Position numbers and translations under genes: made by a program. The notes beneath the pieces were generated by a model that worked only from the letters and a program-made list of their open reading frames with translations, did no database searches and was not told the origin of the DNA. From NCBI RefSeq assembly GCF_900112775.1, contig NZ_FOYZ01000002.1:186001-250000 (forward strand): 64,000 bases of DNA, read 5' to 3'. Shown piece after piece: positions 36,852-45,065 of the stretch (the first letter of the stretch is position 1; every line of letters starts with the position of its first letter). This DNA is from Anaeromicropila populeti (GTDB lineage: Bacteria > Bacillota > Clostridia > Lachnospirales > Lachnospiraceae).

Positions 36852-38624
36852 TTATAACCGGCGGCCGCCTCCAGAGTGACTGCGTCCACCAGAAGAAACA
36901 CCACTATGAGGGGTATAATCCCTTTTGTCATTGTCATTGTCATTGTGATGGTCATGATCATGGTCGGATGAATCATTACGCTCAAAAAAATCATTACGCG
37001 TAGAATCATTGTGATGGTGAGAATGAGTGTTATCTTTGTGTTCTTCTGGATATCGAAATCTTTCTTTTGTAACTACAGTATCCACATGTTCATCTCTTCT
37101 GTCTAGAAAAACAGAAGATTGAGGAGATAAATAGTTAACTGGACGGTTGTAACTCTTTCCTCGTCTGCCAGGTTTCATCTGGGAGATAAAAAGCCTTGCA
37201 ATTAACATAGAAAGTAACAATGAAATAATCATGTAAACAGGAGCAGTAGACTCATTATATCCATAGGCATCTACAAAGGCACTAGAATCACCAGAATCAG
37301 AGTAAATACGTGAGTAGTGTATGGCATCTTCAGCAAATGTTTCTACTGCTTTCATATAATCACTTTCAATTAGCTTAAGCTTTTCAATAGTTTCTTCTTT
37401 TTGCTCTTTGCCAAAAATTTTATTTCCGCTTCCAGAGGATTGAATGGTGTAGGAAGCCGCTTCTGGTGTTATATTCACTAGCATGAGTGCGGAATTCTTA
37501 GAAATGTTCCCAGCATTTTCTTGAAAATTATCCAGATAATCCTTTTGAGCTTCTTTATCGAGAGAATCCTCCATAATCACAATAAGATCAAAACCGGTCG
37601 AGTCACTGCTTTGGAGTAATTTATCATTGAGCGTTTCTGTTTCAATTACGCCGAAGGTATCGGTATTATCATACAGTCTTATGGGAAGGTTATTTTCGTC
37701 AACATCAGTTGTGTAGGCGACTACTTGATCTGCAAATTGATAAATGGCAGAGCTGTATCGCTTAGACTTCATTGCAGGATATATAAGGTCTAAAGTATCG
37801 GAAATAGTCTGATTGTTCATATATTTTTGTGCTTTACCATATCCCTGAATCTCATAGCCTGGATCTTCCGGATTCAAATTAATTAACATAAGAACACAAT
37901 CTTTTGATGATGCCGCAGTAGTATCCGCAAAATTTTGGAGATAGTCTATTTGCTGATCATAGGTAATATCATCTGTTGTAATGACAATGATATCCAATCC
38001 GCAAAGCTTGCTCGTAATAGCTAAGTGTTTTTTTAGCCGGTTGGTTTTTGTTTTGTTAAACAGTTCTATTTTATCATATAACTTTTTTATTTTAGTAGAT
38101 TTACCAACAGGAGAATATGTGATAGGATGCTTAGAGCACTCCACAATACTGCTGGCAAATTGCTTTACAGCAGAAACATAATTGCTGCCTTTTCTATTTA
38201 AATCACCTAATATCAAATTGGTTCGATAGGAATTTAAATAAAGTTTCGCATTTCCGAAGGGTTTCATTTCATAACTATAGCCATCGGATTCTATATTGAT
38301 TAGTAGAATTACACAATCAGCAGAAGATTTTACAGTAGTATTTGCAAAATTTTCTATGTAGGTAGCTCCTTTTCCAAAAGAAATGGTATCGGTGGTAACA
38401 ACGATAATATCCAAACCACTGGAGTTACTTGCTTTTGTTAAAGCACTGCGTACCTTTTTGGCATTGCTGCTGTTAAAAAGATGAATGGTATCATGTAGTT
38501 TTTTCGTATCCGTAGATTTTGCATTTATTTTTAAAGGAATTGCAAAAACAAAAAGTATTGTAATAGCAAGTAGAATAAGTTTGCAAAGTACAGCTGTTTT
38601 TGCGGTGTAAGTATTATTTGACAT
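36852..38624 (-). CDS. Triple TPM-domain membrane protein
   Basis: A 590-residue paralogue of the next gene with an N-terminal signal segment (about 14-35) and three tandem TPM domains (about 41-165, 178-303, 314-438). These are recognised by repeated LDIIVVTTD, D-(C/A)-LMLINL and YEIQGYGKA-type strings. A membrane helix (about 461-483) follows, then a conserved YLSPQSSVFLDRRD segment, a His/Asp/Asn-rich stretch (about 533-568) and the ending SGGRSHSGGGRRL, shared with the single-TPM protein. Start at ATG 38624, two bases after the ydjG-like stop, with GGGAGG. Longer upstream starts lie inside that gene. The His/Asp-rich tail may bind metal; that is inference. Confidence 0.85.
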   Translation of the reverse strand: MSNNTYTAKTAVLCKLILLAITILFVFAIPLKINAKSTDTKKLHDTIHLFNSSNAKKVRSALTKASNSSGLDIIVVTTDTISFGKGATYIENFANTTVKSSADCVILLINIESDGYSYEMKPFGNAKLYLNSYRTNLILGDLNRKGSNYVSAVKQFASSIVECSKHPITYSPVGKSTKIKKLYDKIELFNKTKTNRLKKHLAITSKLCGLDIIVITTDDITYDQQIDYLQNFADTTAASSKDCVLMLINLNPEDPGYEIQGYGKAQKYMNNQTISDTLDLIYPAMKSKRYSSAIYQFADQVVAYTTDVDENNLPIRLYDNTDTFGVIETETLNDKLLQSSDSTGFDLIVIMEDSLDKEAQKDYLDNFQENAGNISKNSALMLVNITPEAASYTIQSSGSGNKIFGKEQKEETIEKLKLIESDYMKAVETFAEDAIHYSRIYSDSGDSSAFVDAYGYNESTAPVYMIISLLLSMLIARLFISQMKPGRRGKSYNRPVNYLSPQSSVFLDRRDEHVDTVVTKERFRYPEEHKDNTHSHHHNDSTRNDFFERNDSSDHDHDHHNDNDNDKRDYTPHSGVSSGGRSHSGGGRRL

Positions 38625-38626
38625 TG

Positions 38627-39754
38627 TTAGCTGCCTCCCATTATTGTTGTTAAGATAAGAAAAACAATAGGGAAAAAGGCAATAGTTAAGCCCGTAAACC
38701 AAAGGAATACTTTTTGTTTGCTGATTGGAGGTTTTCCAACAACCTTTCCAGTCTGGCCGTTCATGGCAAAAATATGTTCAGACTGATTGTAATCATAACA
38801 TACCAGCCATACAGGCAATAAGGTATAATCAGCATTGCGTTGTTTGATATCAATCCAGCTGTGATTATAAGTAACACTTGTATATCCACTAATAGAATTC
38901 CGAATAAAGGAATCTACAAACGATTCTGTTTTTGCTTGTAAACGAGGAAAAAGCTGCCTATCTGTATAATTGTATTTTTCTGCAATATATCCTGACAGGT
39001 AAGGGGCATTAAACTCTTTTAGGTTGTCATAAGGAAAAGGTTCCAGCTTATCCATAAGGGTGTCATCCATTTTTTCGGAAGCATCTACAGGTATCTTTTC
39101 AAATAATAAATCTACTTTACGATAAATATCATAATATCTAGTTTCTGTATATCGGTAATCACCTCGGGTATAATGACGTACTTTGGTAGCTGTTGCCTGG
39201 ATTTCACCTCGTCCATTGGCATCATATAGCCAGAAAGGGACGTACATTCCAGTTATACTTTTAATACGATCGGCATTCATAAAACCACGAGGAGTTAAGC
39301 GTCCTTTTTTACACCATTTTTTAAATGCTGCCTGTGCCTGTTCTTTGCTGATACAGAACGGCAAAACTTTGGCTGGAGCCATGCTGCCTGTCAGGCGATC
39401 TCCTAAGACCATTGGCGAACCACAAAAGCTGCAAGTAGTTGCTGTAGTATCTGGATTTGTAATTAATTCAGCTCCACAGTTATTGCAATGGTAATGAACC
39501 GCTTCATTTTCATAAAAGGTGCCAGAACCAGTATGGGTTTCAAATTCCTCAAAATCCCCATATTCTTCATTTATGTCATCAGCATCGGCACCCTCTTCTC
39601 GATAGCTGTCACCGTTTGTAGTTGATCCTGTACTAGATTTTGGCATCTGCTCAATGTTCATTGAAGTGCCGCAGCTTTGGCAGGACAGCATGCCAGAATG
39701 ACTGTCATAGATCATGTCAGCACCACAATTCGGACATTTATATTGTAAAATCAT
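38627..39754 (-). CDS. TFIIB-type zinc-ribbon membrane protein, YdjG-like
   Basis: A 375-residue protein related to B. subtilis YdjG. Two zinc ribbons (CPNCG...CQSCG, about residues 8-30; CNNCG...CSFCG, about 80-105) precede a conserved domain with YVPFWLYDA and LLPVWLVCYDY, then a C-terminal membrane helix (about 348-371). In the Bacillus operon this protein helps assemble the PspA/SPFH complex at the membrane. It is second in the operon here, 74 bases after pspA. Confidence 0.87.
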   Translation of the reverse strand: MILQYKCPNCGADMIYDSHSGMLSCQSCGTSMNIEQMPKSSTGSTTNGDSYREEGADADDINEEYGDFEEFETHTGSGTFYENEAVHYHCNNCGAELITNPDTTATTCSFCGSPMVLGDRLTGSMAPAKVLPFCISKEQAQAAFKKWCKKGRLTPRGFMNADRIKSITGMYVPFWLYDANGRGEIQATATKVRHYTRGDYRYTETRYYDIYRKVDLLFEKIPVDASEKMDDTLMDKLEPFPYDNLKEFNAPYLSGYIAEKYNYTDRQLFPRLQAKTESFVDSFIRNSISGYTSVTYNHSWIDIKQRNADYTLLPVWLVCYDYNQSEHIFAMNGQTGKVVGKPPISKQKVFLWFTGLTIAFFPIVFLILTTIMGGS

Positions 39755-39828
39755 TAATTTATTCCTCCTATTATCTTGAAATAAACGAAAAAAGGCCGTA
39801 GCAAAGTGCTACAGCCTAAAGGCTGATA

Positions 39829-40503
39829 TTATTTATTCAAACTTGCCTTTAATGCCTCTAATTCTGCATCGATGGAAGTAGAATCAATATCATACTTACT
39901 CTTAAGCTCTTTGATGTCATCCTTTGGTCCAGCGTTCAATTCAGCCATAGCATTTGCAGCATCAAGTGCTTTATCAGCTTGTGCCTCAAAACGTTCAAAG
40001 GAAGCGATCGAATCGTTTGCACCATCTAAGGAACTAGTCATTTTATTAATACGCTCCTGTGTTTTAGCAGCAGCAAGTTTTGCCTTGATAGTACTACGGC
40101 GGCTTTCAAGCTCTTCAATGTCACCTACAAGCTTGTCATGCATTGCCCGCATATTTTGTGCATTGGTTTTGGCCAGTGTATATGCTTTTTCTAACTCAGT
40201 ATGTTTGGTAGCTACAAAAGCCTTTTTTTCTAAAAATGCTTTTGCATCTGCTTCATTTCCAGCTTCTAATGCTTTTATTGCATAAGCCTGAAGTTTATTC
40301 ATTTCTTCAGTACATTCGTCAAATTCTCTCTTTGCTCGTTGTTCCTCTGCCATAACCGTAGCTGTTTCAGCTTTTACTTTTCCAAGATCACTATTTAAGT
40401 TGCGTAAACATTGATCGATCATTTTTTCTGGATCCTCAGCTTTGTCAAGTAATGCATTAATATTAGCTGACATAATATCCCTAAAACGTGTTAAGATGCC
40501 CAT
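39829..40503 (-). CDS. pspA: Phage shock protein A / IM30 family
   Basis: A 224-residue, almost entirely helical ESCRT-III-like protein. It starts MGILTRFRDIMSANINALLDKAEDPEKM, the amphipathic membrane-binding helix plus the classic PspA N terminus, followed by a long coiled coil (about 25-180). It polymerises on damaged membranes and maintains the proton-motive force. Start at 40503 with GGAGGG eight bases before; the upstream in-frame ATGs lie in the leader. First gene of the minus-strand envelope-stress operon with the ydjG, ydjH and ydjI types. Confidence 0.93.
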   Translation of the reverse strand: MGILTRFRDIMSANINALLDKAEDPEKMIDQCLRNLNSDLGKVKAETATVMAEEQRAKREFDECTEEMNKLQAYAIKALEAGNEADAKAFLEKKAFVATKHTELEKAYTLAKTNAQNMRAMHDKLVGDIEELESRRSTIKAKLAAAKTQERINKMTSSLDGANDSIASFERFEAQADKALDAANAMAELNAGPKDDIKELKSKYDIDSTSIDAELEALKASLNK

Positions 40504-40553
40504 AAATAATTCCCTCCGCATAAAAAATATTTCGTACACGATACGATAGTTAT

Positions 40554-40582
40554 AGTTTATGATTTTTTTACCATTACGTCAA
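40554..40582 (-). promoter_or_regulatory. SigA-type promoter of the pspA operon
   Basis: On the minus strand TTGACG (40577-40582), a 17-base spacer and TAAACT (40554-40559). A short palindromic CGTATCGTGTACG lies just downstream. No clear SigW-type -35 (TGAAAC) is present, so control may differ from B. subtilis. Confidence 0.6.
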
Positions 40583-40619
40583 GAAAAATCCACAATTTGT
40601 ATAAGAAAGGCTTAGCACA

Positions 40620-40685
40620 ATGAAGGAAAAACAACATAAGATAATTAGTAATAGCATTAAGGAATATAAGGAGGGGAAGGTATGA
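40620..40685 (+). CDS. Possible 21-residue leader peptide
   Basis: ATG at 40620 opens a 21-codon frame (MKEKQHKIISNSIKEYKEGK plus one residue) with AAAGG nine bases upstream. Its TGA overlaps the ATG of the next gene as ATGA, the geometry of translational coupling. It is short, so it may be chance. The downstream AAGGAGGGG serves the next gene in any case. Confidence 0.3.
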   Translation: MKEKQHKIISNSIKEYKEGKV

Positions 40686-41794
40686 GTATTACTTTCCCGA
40701 TTAATGGGGAATTTATTGCGTTGGAGAAGGATGGGGTTCCTTTTACGGATCCAGTAGGAGATGAGAATCCGGCTGGTACTGATATTGTGGGAACGCTGGC
40801 ATTTCCAGCGGTATATTTTGCAACAGATGATGTGTATGCCTTTTTTCGATTTCGGCTTCGTGGGGATCCAAGAAATGTGGCACAGACAGGATTTCAAAAT
40901 TATGCCTGGGTCATACTTTTTGACATTCAGCAGCAGCTTACCCTGTATAGCTACGCGTGGGAACTTGCTTTAGCAGGAAATACAAATGCAGTACTGCTAA
41001 AAGAAAATCTCATTAGGAACTCTCCAGGAACTGGTTTTAACGATCAGGCAGAGGGAAATCCTATTTTATTTCCAATAACAAACTTCGATATTGCTCGTGC
41101 AGTAATGGCAGATTCAACATTAGGAGGGGTACAAAACTATTTTCTTGATATTGCAATGGAATTATCCACGTTAAGAGCCTATTTAGGAATTTCAGATGAA
41201 GCACCTCTGAGATTTACTTATCTGACGGCTACCAATGAAAATAATTTTAACAAGGATGTATTAGGAAATTTTGATGACAGTTTTTCCGATCCCCTTGCGC
41301 TTACTACCACTTTGAGTGGAACCATCATTAATAAAGAAGATGGTAGTGGAATTGCTGGTGCTAAAATAGAGCTGTATCAGGGAAGCGTATTGATAGGGAC
41401 TACCGAATCCGATTATATGGGAGCATACATTTTTACAGATATTGATGCTGGTAATTATTCCGTTCAAATTACGAAATGCTGTTTTAAGCCCAATTGTTTT
41501 TGCAGTGAGGTGTCTGTGCAGGGAAACAAAAATAATTTGTATTATTTTTCACTTGCTTATGATTGTATCTGCCAATTGAAATGTCTAATTGGAGAAATTG
41601 AAGCTGAGGTCATAGCAGAAAAGGACAGAATCCTGGAAAAGTTGACGGAGTTTTTTACTTCTGTAACACCTAATCATGATGTTCTTTTAAAATATGTTAC
41701 CTTGCTATGTGTATTAAATGATAGTACAGCGGAGCTGGATTGCTGCATTTCCAAAATATTAGATGAACTTGTTACATGTGAGGAGGAAAAGTAA
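40682..41794 (+). CDS. Modular protein with surface-type N-domain and Cys-rich helical C-terminus
   Basis: A 370-residue protein I cannot assign. The first 200 residues (start MSITFPINGEFIALEKDG; GFQNYAWVILFD; later APLRFTYLTATNENNFNKD) recall N-terminal modules of some clostridial and bacillar surface or spore-associated proteins. Residues about 208-285 form a carboxypeptidase-regulatory/CNA-B-like beta domain (SGTIINKEDGSGIAGAKIELY). The C-terminal 85 residues are helical with regular Cys. There is no signal peptide. AAGGAGGGG precedes the ATG. It heads a run of four Cys-rich genes, and the next starts one base after its stop. Confidence 0.6.
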   Translation: MSITFPINGEFIALEKDGVPFTDPVGDENPAGTDIVGTLAFPAVYFATDDVYAFFRFRLRGDPRNVAQTGFQNYAWVILFDIQQQLTLYSYAWELALAGNTNAVLLKENLIRNSPGTGFNDQAEGNPILFPITNFDIARAVMADSTLGGVQNYFLDIAMELSTLRAYLGISDEAPLRFTYLTATNENNFNKDVLGNFDDSFSDPLALTTTLSGTIINKEDGSGIAGAKIELYQGSVLIGTTESDYMGAYIFTDIDAGNYSVQITKCCFKPNCFCSEVSVQGNKNNLYYFSLAYDCICQLKCLIGEIEAEVIAEKDRILEKLTEFFTSVTPNHDVLLKYVTLLCVLNDSTAELDCCISKILDELVTCEEEK

Positions 41795-41795
41795 C

Positions 41796-42596
41796 ATGGC
41801 TGAAACCATACTTTGTTCAAATGAAAATGAGGTTTGTAATTGCAGTTGCAATTGTCATGCCTTTTTGTCTAACAGTAGAAAAATAACGGCAGGACCCCTT
41901 GTAATAGACGGAAGTCAATATGATTTTCAATATACCATAACAAATCAAGATCCTGCAATTAGTAATGTAGTTTTTTGCATTCAATGTCAGGTTAGTACAA
42001 TACAAATTTCTAGTAGTAATACATCTGTTGAAATAATTGGGAATCCAGCCACAACACCAGTGCCTTTTACAGAATGTTTTTCTTCTGGCTGTCAGTCAGC
42101 ATCTCCTAACCGTTTTTATGTAGAATATGACTTTGGTGAAGAAGACAGCTGTTGTTTTTATCAAGGCTTAAAGGTAGAAGTGAATCCTGCGGATACCATT
42201 ACAGAGCTGGAGTTTCATTTAATTTTCACCCTTCCAGAAGATGTAACATTTGGTTTTCAGCCAGGTACATTAAGGTTAAAGGATGGTCAGAATATAGAAA
42301 TTGTAAATGATCTATGTATGCCAGGATGCACTGGTAATTGCAGCATGAAAAGTAATGTGTGCCAAATGTGGATACTGGAAAAAAATATTTTGGAATCCGA
42401 TAAAAGTAACTTTGTCCATTTTGGGCAATTAATTTTTCCAGATGCATTAGATCTGAATACGCTAACAATAGAAGAGTTAGAAAAAAGAATCCGAACCATT
42501 GCAAAATTAGAAAAATGTTCAGCAAATTTAATATGTAATATAGCTTGTGTCTTAAATAAGTTAAATAAGTTGGATTCTGATTCTTGTGATAAATAA
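41796..42596 (+). CDS. Cysteine-rich protein of unknown function
   Basis: A 266-residue protein with an early CNCSCNCH cluster, a beta-rich middle (about 35-175) resembling an immunoglobulin-type or DUF11-like sandwich, a CMPGCTGNC turn and a helical C-terminal part with spaced Cys (CSANLICNIACVLNKL). No signal peptide is seen. Start chosen at ATG 41796 with GAGGAGGAAAAG upstream; the preceding in-frame ATG lies within the upstream gene. It follows that gene with one base between them, so it is co-transcribed. The Cys clusters could bind metal or cross-link. I recognise no family. Confidence 0.6.
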   Translation: MAETILCSNENEVCNCSCNCHAFLSNSRKITAGPLVIDGSQYDFQYTITNQDPAISNVVFCIQCQVSTIQISSSNTSVEIIGNPATTPVPFTECFSSGCQSASPNRFYVEYDFGEEDSCCFYQGLKVEVNPADTITELEFHLIFTLPEDVTFGFQPGTLRLKDGQNIEIVNDLCMPGCTGNCSMKSNVCQMWILEKNILESDKSNFVHFGQLIFPDALDLNTLTIEELEKRIRTIAKLEKCSANLICNIACVLNKLNKLDSDSCDK

Positions 42597-42668
42597 TGCA
42601 CCAAGTGGAACGAAGTGAATATATTGTTTTGTAGAAATTATTTAATTATATCTTTGGAGGTTTTATTT

Positions 42669-42974
42669 ATGGCATTTCCTATTGTTTCACCACCAACTTT
42701 ATCACAATCACAATTAATTAATTCGCTTACAGAAGCAGAAGCTGGTATTGCACAGTGCTTAGCAGACTTTTTATGCAATGAGTTTTTCCCAGAGGTAAAT
42801 GAAATAGAAGATATTACAGAGCAGACAGAATTGGTAAATAAAATTTTATGTGCATATTCCTGTAAGGAAAAAGCAATGGGTACATTAATTGATGCGCTTG
42901 CCGACCTGGTTTTAGCGGATAAAGGCATTTCACCATGTGGAGATAGCTCAGAAGGCTGTAAATGTGACTGCTAA
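42669..42974 (+). CDS. Small helical Cys-rich protein
   Basis: A 101-residue protein, mostly helical (TEAEAGIAQCLADFLCNEFF; ELVNKILCAYSCKEKAMGTL) and ending CKCDC. The helical module with Cys about every 15-20 residues resembles the C-terminal part of the first gene of this cluster and the 43,078 gene, suggesting a shared domain. ATG at 42669 has TTTGGAGG eight bases upstream; the earlier in-frame ATG has none. A hairpin terminator follows. Function unknown. Confidence 0.6.
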   Translation: MAFPIVSPPTLSQSQLINSLTEAEAGIAQCLADFLCNEFFPEVNEIEDITEQTELVNKILCAYSCKEKAMGTLIDALADLVLADKGISPCGDSSEGCKCDC

Positions 42975-43000
42975 TTAAAATGGCGGGCAGATTGTTGTGC

Positions 43001-43043
43001 AAAATATTGAGAAGTATAGTTATATGCTTCTCAATATTTTATA
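43001..43043 (+). terminator. Terminator inside the Cys-rich cluster
   Basis: AAAATATTGAGAAG (43001-43014) pairs with CTTCTCAATATTTT, a 14-base stem around a short loop, with A and T tails. It should end the transcript of the first three Cys-rich genes, though the fourth gene shows no obvious promoter. Confidence 0.8.
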
Positions 43044-43077
43044 TGTAAATAATTGATATGAAATGGAGCTGATAGAG

Positions 43078-43482
43078 ATGAATGGAGATAATAGAAGAGA
43101 AACAAATGTAAGAGAAAACAATTCCAGAAATGTGAATGGCAGGGGGATGAATCAAAGCAGCTCCTGTAGTTTTTGCAAGTCTTGCTGTAATACAAAGGGA
43201 GAAAATGAAAGCACCTTCTGTATGGTAGAAGATTGTAAAACTTGTATTTTATGTAGTCAAGCTGCGGTAAGCCGTTGTGAAGCTGAGCTTTTTTGCGAGG
43301 TGGTGGAAAAAGTAATCTGCGAACTTCACAGAAGTAAAAATTTACAGGAGCTGAAAGAAATTATTGATATGGTTACTTGTTTATTTGTTTCTAGTGCAGA
43401 AAAGGAAAAAGCACTGGCAGAAATTTTACAGGCATACTGCAAGTGTTCTAATGGAATGGAATCAGTTTGTAGATGTAAATAG
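43078..43482 (+). CDS. Small Cys-rich protein, fourth of the cluster
   Basis: A 134-residue protein. The N terminus is Asn/Arg-rich and disordered (about 1-28), followed by CSFCKSCC, a CKTCILC cluster, a helical module (EAELFCEVVEKVICELHR; ILQAYCKC) and the ending CRCK. It shares the Cys-helix pattern with the neighbours at 40.7 and 42.7 kb. ATG 43078 is preceded by GGAG at nine bases; ATG 43063 is possible. Function unknown. The many paired Cys make metal binding or oxidative cross-linking plausible. Confidence 0.55.
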   Translation: MNGDNRRETNVRENNSRNVNGRGMNQSSSCSFCKSCCNTKGENESTFCMVEDCKTCILCSQAAVSRCEAELFCEVVEKVICELHRSKNLQELKEIIDMVTCLFVSSAEKEKALAEILQAYCKCSNGMESVCRCK

Positions 43483-43491
43483 CAAAAAAGC

Positions 43492-43525
43492 AAAGCACCT
43501 AGAGTATTTTCTAAGTGCTTTTTAA
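43492..43525. terminator. Terminator between the convergent Cys-rich and lipoprotein genes
   Basis: AAAGCAC pairs with GTGCTTT across a loop of about 17 bases, with A/T runs on both sides. It could serve both strands. Confidence 0.65.
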
Positions 43526-43527
43526 TG

Positions 43528-44229
43528 CTATCGAATTATGTATTTATATTTTTTCTGATCTATCTCAAAAATCACAAAAAGTGAGTTATCAGTGTCCTCA
43601 ACCTCTTGAGGACAGTCAATTAGAAATCTGATTCCTTTGGTTTCCAGTGGGTCGATGGATGTTATATTGTCATAGGTAAAGTCGGTATCACCATTTTCAG
43701 GAACAGTAAATCCAGAATAATTGAAGCCATCATTATAATCTGCTTCAACAGAAAGTAATTCATCACAACCTATCTTTTGTTTTAGTATATTTTTAATATC
43801 TGTATCAATATGTATGTAGACATGATCAGCATCGGCTTCGTAATGGGTATACATGCCATCTACATTGTCTGGAAGAACATCATGGGAGAATTCCACTTTA
43901 TTCAGTTTTATTTCCATGCGTTCTGTTACAATTGTGTCGCCTTCTTCCACAACCTCCATTGTACTTTCATCTACGTCGGTGCTTTCTTCGGTGCTTTCTT
44001 CTTCCGCTAAGTCAAAACCGTCAAAACCGTCAAAATCGTCAAGGGAAAATGTGTCGAGCTGTTCCTTTAATTCTTCATTTTCACTCTCTAAATCAGTAAT
44101 CTGCTGCTTAAGTTCTTTAATCTGCTTTTCAAAATCTTCAGTTCCAGTAGAGACTGAGCTGTCTTTAGAAGAGCAGGCTGCCAAGCTGAAGCATAATAAG
44201 ATTAATAAAATGTAGTGTTGTTTTTTCAT
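43528..44229 (-). CDS. Lipoprotein with coiled coil and DUF4352-like domain
   Basis: A 233-residue lipoprotein: signal peptide with lipobox LAAC (Cys19), a coiled coil (about 30-62, KQIKELKQQITDLESENEEL), an Asp/Phe/Gly repeat (DDFDGFDGFD) and acidic linker, then a C-terminal beta domain (about 105-232) similar in layout to DUF4352 immunoprotective-type extracellular domains. Role unknown. Convergent with the Cys-rich genes and divergent from the VgrG module, with its own promoter (TTGTAA, 17 bases, TACAAT on the minus strand, 44265-44293) and GGAGG before the ATG. Confidence 0.7.
   Translation of the reverse strand: MKKQHYILLILLCFSLAACSSKDSSVSTGTEDFEKQIKELKQQITDLESENEELKEQLDTFSLDDFDGFDGFDLAEEESTEESTDVDESTMEVVEEGDTIVTERMEIKLNKVEFSHDVLPDNVDGMYTHYEADADHVYIHIDTDIKNILKQKIGCDELLSVEADYNDGFNYSGFTVPENGDTDFTYDNITSIDPLETKGIRFLIDCPQEVEDTDNSLFVIFEIDQKKYKYIIR
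44011..44040. repeat. Nine-base tandem repeat inside the lipoprotein gene
   Basis: Three copies of a GTCAAAACC-type unit (the third with one change) plus a partial fourth. In the gene frame they encode DGF repeats in the linker. The repeat number could vary between strains by slippage, changing linker length without a frameshift. Confidence 0.8.
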
Positions 44230-44264
44230 TGAAATACCTCCAAAAAATAATATAATAAGGCATA

Positions 44265-44293
44265 ATTGTACAACAAAAACTGTTTAATTACAA
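44265..44293 (-). promoter_or_regulatory. Promoter of the lipoprotein gene
   Basis: Minus-strand TTGTAA (44288-44293), a 17-base spacer, TACAAT (44265-44270), about 35 bases before the start codon. Confidence 0.6.
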
Positions 44294-44368
44294 GAAAAAA
44301 ATAAATTTTTAATAAAAGGAAGCTTCTATCTAAGCCATTGGTACTATGTTTAACGCTATGAAAAATGC

Positions 44369-44398
44369 TTGTAAGAAAGTAAAATATTGTGATATGAT
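44369..44398 (+). promoter_or_regulatory. Promoter of the VgrG effector module
   Basis: TTGTAA (44369-44374), an 18-base spacer, TATGAT (44393-44398), about 65 bases before the first gene. No other strong promoter is seen up to 51.6 kb, so the eight genes may share one transcript. Confidence 0.55.
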
Positions 44399-44462
44399 AG
44401 ATATGGATAATAATATATTTAGAACGGTGAAGTTGTTAAAGATAAACAAAGGGGGCGTATAA

Positions 44463-45053
44463 TTGCAGTGGAGTGAGCAGCTAGAAGAAGAACAGGATTT
44501 CTTTGATTTAATTGTAATGGAGGTACTGAATCGGCCCAAAACAGGTGCTTCTGGAAAAATCAATGATAAGCTGTACATAAGAGAAGAACGGTGCATATTT
44601 GAAAGAAAAACACTCTGTAATGGTAAAATTCGATTACTATTACCTTCGGAGATTGAAACTGGACAATTTGGGGGGGTAGTCGAAATTTATCCAAGTAATT
44701 TTTTCCCAGAGGAGTATGTTTTTACAAATAGAAACAGTGGGTTTGTTTGTATGCTGACTGAGCAGCAGGGGAACTTGGAAGAGTCTCTTGAAAGATGGAA
44801 AGCAGCAATGGAAGAAACGCAGGAGACCATTGTGTTTTATGATACAAAGGCTTGCCAGCTGGCAGGAAGAACTTTTGGGCGTGTTACAATTAAGGGGTAT
44901 GATAGAGAGGAACGACAGTGCTATTCCTATGTATTTATCACGAACCTTGGAACAGAACAATTTATAGGCATAATAGGCTGTTTTGCAGATGACGCAGCGA
45001 TATGGGAAAACGTATCAGAACAGATTATGGAGTCGATGGAGTATTTAAAGTAG
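44463..45053 (+). CDS. Possible DcrB/DUF1795-like chaperone of the effector module
   Basis: A 196-residue protein without a signal peptide. It starts at TTG 44463 (QWSEQLEEEQDFFDL), seven bases after GGGGGCG. The C-terminal 140 residues show a beta-sandwich pattern (IRLLLPSEIETG; AGRTFGRVTIKGYD; YVFITNLGTEQFIGIIGCF) that resembles DcrB/DUF1795 proteins. In proteobacterial type VI systems such proteins (Eag) chaperone PAAR effectors. Its place directly before VgrG fits that, but the family match is by eye and tentative. Confidence 0.45.
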   Translation: MQWSEQLEEEQDFFDLIVMEVLNRPKTGASGKINDKLYIREERCIFERKTLCNGKIRLLLPSEIETGQFGGVVEIYPSNFFPEEYVFTNRNSGFVCMLTEQQGNLEESLERWKAAMEETQETIVFYDTKACQLAGRTFGRVTIKGYDREERQCYSYVFITNLGTEQFIGIIGCFADDAAIWENVSEQIMESMEYLK

Positions 45054-45065
45054 AGGAGGTAGTGT

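Noticed and set aside
39872-40285. Open frame of 137 codons opposite pspA
   Set aside because: Ala/Ser-rich antisense of a coiled coil; no start signals, and pspA is clear on the minus strand.
40527-40545. CGTA element near the pspA start as an ECF/SigW promoter
   Set aside because: No TGAAAC-like -35 is found 16-17 bases upstream; a SigA-like pair fits better.
44011-44040. Short direct repeats as a possible CRISPR
   Set aside because: The repeats are nine bases, directly adjacent without spacers, and in frame in a coding linker.
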